Source: Stappia stellulata (GTDB lineage: Bacteria; Pseudomonadota; Alphaproteobacteria; Rhizobiales; Stappiaceae). Taken from it: a DNA stretch of 64,000 nucleotides. A model generated the notes under the pieces. That model had not been told where the DNA came from, did no database searches, and saw only the letters and a list, made by a program, of their open reading frames with translations. The stretch covers positions 1 through 64,000 of the forward strand of contig NZ_JAIVMF010000011.1 in NCBI RefSeq assembly GCF_020176715.1, in the 5' to 3' direction. Shown piece by piece: positions 61,838 through 64,000 of this stretch; the first letter of the stretch is position 1; each line of letters begins with the position of its first letter. Position numbers and translations under genes: made by a program.

Positions 61838-64000
61838 ATGCGCGTCCGGGTCCTGCCGTATCTCGGGAAGCTTCTTCGCAAGTCGACACAACTTGGAGGG
61901 AGAACGCTTGACCGGATTACCCAGAAGCCGACACCCCGCTCGATTCTCAGCGGACTGAACGACAGTGCGCTCGCCTTCTTCGACCGCAAGATCCCGACCG
62001 GCGACAAGTATCCTTATGAGGTCCATTATGCCCCGGCCTTGCGGAACGCGCCGACAGGTGTCGAGGCGTTTCACCTGGTTGGCCGCGCCTGGCGCAAGAC
62101 ACCCGATGCGCCGATCGCTATCGCCTTCGGCTTCAACGCCTGGAAGTACGGCTTCATGGCCGACTACTGCCCGGACGTACGCATTGCCTTCGCGCCCCGC
62201 AAGTTTCTCGGATGGGACGCATGGCGCGCGGCCAGGACCATGCAGCCGGCGCCAAGTCGCATCTACGTCTGGGGCTACACCGACCCGGGCTGGCTCGCCC
62301 GCTTTGCCCGCAAGAAAGGAATCCCGCTCATTCGTGTGGAGGACGGGTTCCTGCGCTCGGCCGAGCTCGGCGCCAGCCACGCGACACCCTACTCACTGGT
62401 TTTCGACAGCAAGGGGCTCTACTACAACGCAAGCGAGCCCAACGACCTTGCGGACATTCTTGCAAGCTACGATTTCGCCGGCGATGCGGCCCTTATGCAG
62501 AATGCCCGCTCCGCGCTTAACCTTCTGATCGAAAAGCGGCTTTCGAAATACAACATGCCGGATGTCGGCGACCCGGCCCGCCATTTCTCGATCAAGACGC
62601 GTCGCCGTGTTCTGGTGCTCGGCCAGGTCGACAATGACGCGGCCGTCCGCATGGGGAATCCTGCCGGCTGGCGCATGAGCGACATCGTGCGTCTTGCCAA
62701 GCTGGAAAACCCGGACGCGGAAATCCTCTATCGGCCTCACCCTGATATCTATCACGGCTACCAGCGCAGCAGGTTTAAGGCCGAGCGGATCGAAAAATTC
62801 GCACGGATCCTGTCTCCAGACGGGCCGCTGATCGACCTGCTCGAAACAGTCGACCACGTCTACACGCTCTCGTCTCTCTCAGGTCTCGAGGCCTTGTTGC
62901 GCGGAGTTGAGGTGACGACCCTTGGAACCCCGTTCTATGCCGGATGGGGACTGACCGATGATCGGACACAGGAACACCGCGGCCGCGATCTCACGGTGCT
63001 GGAGCTCTTTGCGGGCGTCTATCTGAAGTATCCGCGTTATCTGGCCGATACTGAAAGCTCATTCGACGGCTTGACCATTGCCGCATTACGAATATTGGGC
63101 GAAAGACAGTTACTATCCACGACCCTTGAACCAGAAGACAGACTTGCGGAGAGAGGCTCTCGCGCAAATAATCCCGCACTGTTTTCCGTTCCCGCCTCAC
63201 TCGCTTTATTGGCGCAATCCAATAATTCTGCCCCAGACTCGGCGACTGAGCGTCATTTCCGCACCCTGCCGCTCAACAAGATAGCAACGTTTTCGGACGG
63301 AGCGCATTACCAAAGGTGCGCTGCATCGATCATCATCGGCTATGCCCGCTCCAATTCAAACTTGGAAGATACGATCAACCGCCTGACTAGTACCCTAGAG
63401 GAGGGCGCAGTTCTGCATGCGCTCTCCATTCTTCATCCAACAGCGACCAGTTCGGAAAAGATTGTTATCGAAACTACAATCTCAGATGCGCTTATAAAGC
63501 TCGGAAATTATAGCGACAGCGCATCGACGCTCAAGCAGATCAAAAAACAAACTCGCAGAGAACAGGAAAATTCGCTCGAACCACGCCTTGACGAAACAAA
63601 AGCGGACAATATCGAATCTCCATTATTTGAAATTCTTTTTCACGAGTTGTCGCAGCACATGCTTGTTGGCAACTACAGTGCGGCCGAACGCATTGCCATG
63701 ACTCTGATTCTTTCTAATTATAAAACGATAGAGGTCATTGAAAAGTATTATCAAATTTCATTCGGAAATTTCGACATAGCAAGCGCCCACGCAATCGCGC
63801 AAGTATCAATTGCTTGCGGCACATCAGCAGGCGCAACACGCGCCTTGGCGATGATATGTCAAACAATCCCCTTTAATAACTTGGATGCATTTACGGTGTG
63901 GCAATCTGCTAATATTGTCAAGTCGCCATCAAAAGTTTCGAATTTACTTGTTCCACAGAAACAATATGAAAGCGAACAGGAAGTCGGCGCCATTTCCAAG
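61838..64000 (+). CDS. KpsC-like capsule/Kdo-type glycosyltransferase with AT-rich C-terminal extension (partial, runs off the right edge)
   Basis: The frame opens at ATG 61838, has AAGAG eight bases upstream, and is still open at the last base (721 codons seen). Residues about 90-400 match the capsule-synthesis domain (KpsC/LipA family): RIYVWGYTDPGWLARFARKK, LIRVEDGFLRSAELGA, LVFDSKGLYYNASEPNDL, LYRPHPDIYHGY and TLGTPFYAGWGLTDDR. From about residue 405 (base 63045) the DNA becomes clearly AT-rich and the protein turns into a helical region with Ser/Asn/Gln-rich stretches and no recognised domain. Only one transferase copy is seen, unlike the two in classical KpsC. Downstream of pseI it may act on a pseudaminic-acid-containing surface glycan; that is inference. 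Confidence 0.7.
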   Translation, partial: MRVRVLPYLGKLLRKSTQLGGRTLDRITQKPTPRSILSGLNDSALAFFDRKIPTGDKYPYEVHYAPALRNAPTGVEAFHLVGRAWRKTPDAPIAIAFGFNAWKYGFMADYCPDVRIAFAPRKFLGWDAWRAARTMQPAPSRIYVWGYTDPGWLARFARKKGIPLIRVEDGFLRSAELGASHATPYSLVFDSKGLYYNASEPNDLADILASYDFAGDAALMQNARSALNLLIEKRLSKYNMPDVGDPARHFSIKTRRRVLVLGQVDNDAAVRMGNPAGWRMSDIVRLAKLENPDAEILYRPHPDIYHGYQRSRFKAERIEKFARILSPDGPLIDLLETVDHVYTLSSLSGLEALLRGVEVTTLGTPFYAGWGLTDDRTQEHRGRDLTVLELFAGVYLKYPRYLADTESSFDGLTIAALRILGERQLLSTTLEPEDRLAERGSRANNPALFSVPASLALLAQSNNSAPDSATERHFRTLPLNKIATFSDGAHYQRCAASIIIGYARSNSNLEDTINRLTSTLEEGAVLHALSILHPTATSSEKIVIETTISDALIKLGNYSDSASTLKQIKKQTRREQENSLEPRLDETKADNIESPLFEILFHELSQHMLVGNYSAAERIAMTLILSNYKTIEVIEKYYQISFGNFDIASAHAIAQVSIACGTSAGATRALAMICQTIPFNNLDAFTVWQSANIVKSPSKVSNLLVPQKQYESEQEVGAISK

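Overview
The window reads as chromosome of a GC-rich alphaproteobacterium of the order Hyphomicrobiales. A marine Stappia/Roseibium-like relative is my inference from gene content, not a proven identification. Supporting features are the conserved block DUF2948-hisD-UPF0262-LMW-phosphatase-infA-maf-yacG, a rhizobial-type malonate locus matR/matPQMAB, a DUF2585 gene, and many TRAP/ABC transporters controlled by FCD-type GntR regulators.

Layout. 1-125: the 3' end of an IS481-family element, inserted at the stop codon of a HerA-like ATPase gene. 1.6-5.5 kb: a soluble globin/chemoreceptor/CZB/PilZ signalling protein, a secreted rhodanese behind a perfect inverted repeat, and a periplasmic DUF4198 protein with a Zur-like operator. 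5.6-12.6 kb: malonate uptake and use (matB, matA, matM, matQ, matP, divergent matR). 12.6-20 kb: an L,D-transpeptidase, a complete oligopeptide ABC transporter and a GntR regulator. 20-27.4 kb: Uup-type ABC-F ATPase, an NsrR/truncated-globin operon with two small membrane proteins, a DUF2157/GDYXXLXY pair, a PiT phosphate transporter and a NUDIX protein. 27.5-34.5 kb: release factor 3, DUF2585, two glycosyltransferase-like genes, a PhyH-type dioxygenase and a secreted unknown.

34.9-43.5 kb holds the most unusual content. It is a two-gene unit made of an AAA+ ATPase with a ribokinase-like N-terminus and a 2138-residue SIR2 / STAND-like / TPR protein. The architecture is that of an NLR-like anti-phage or anti-plasmid effector, and the pair lies next to tRNA-Phe.

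44-48.2 kb: a Slam-like (DUF560) outer-membrane protein, a 5'-nucleotidase and a FecR-domain protein. 48.3-55.7 kb: the conserved yacG-maf-infA-hisD block, interrupted by an acyl-CoA ligase/SDR pair and an orphan imm11-type gene. 56-64 kb: an FAD oxidoreductase, then a pseudaminic acid operon (pseC, pseF, a pseG-pseH fusion, pseI) that leads into a KpsC-like glycosyltransferase gene. That gene becomes AT-rich and runs off the window.
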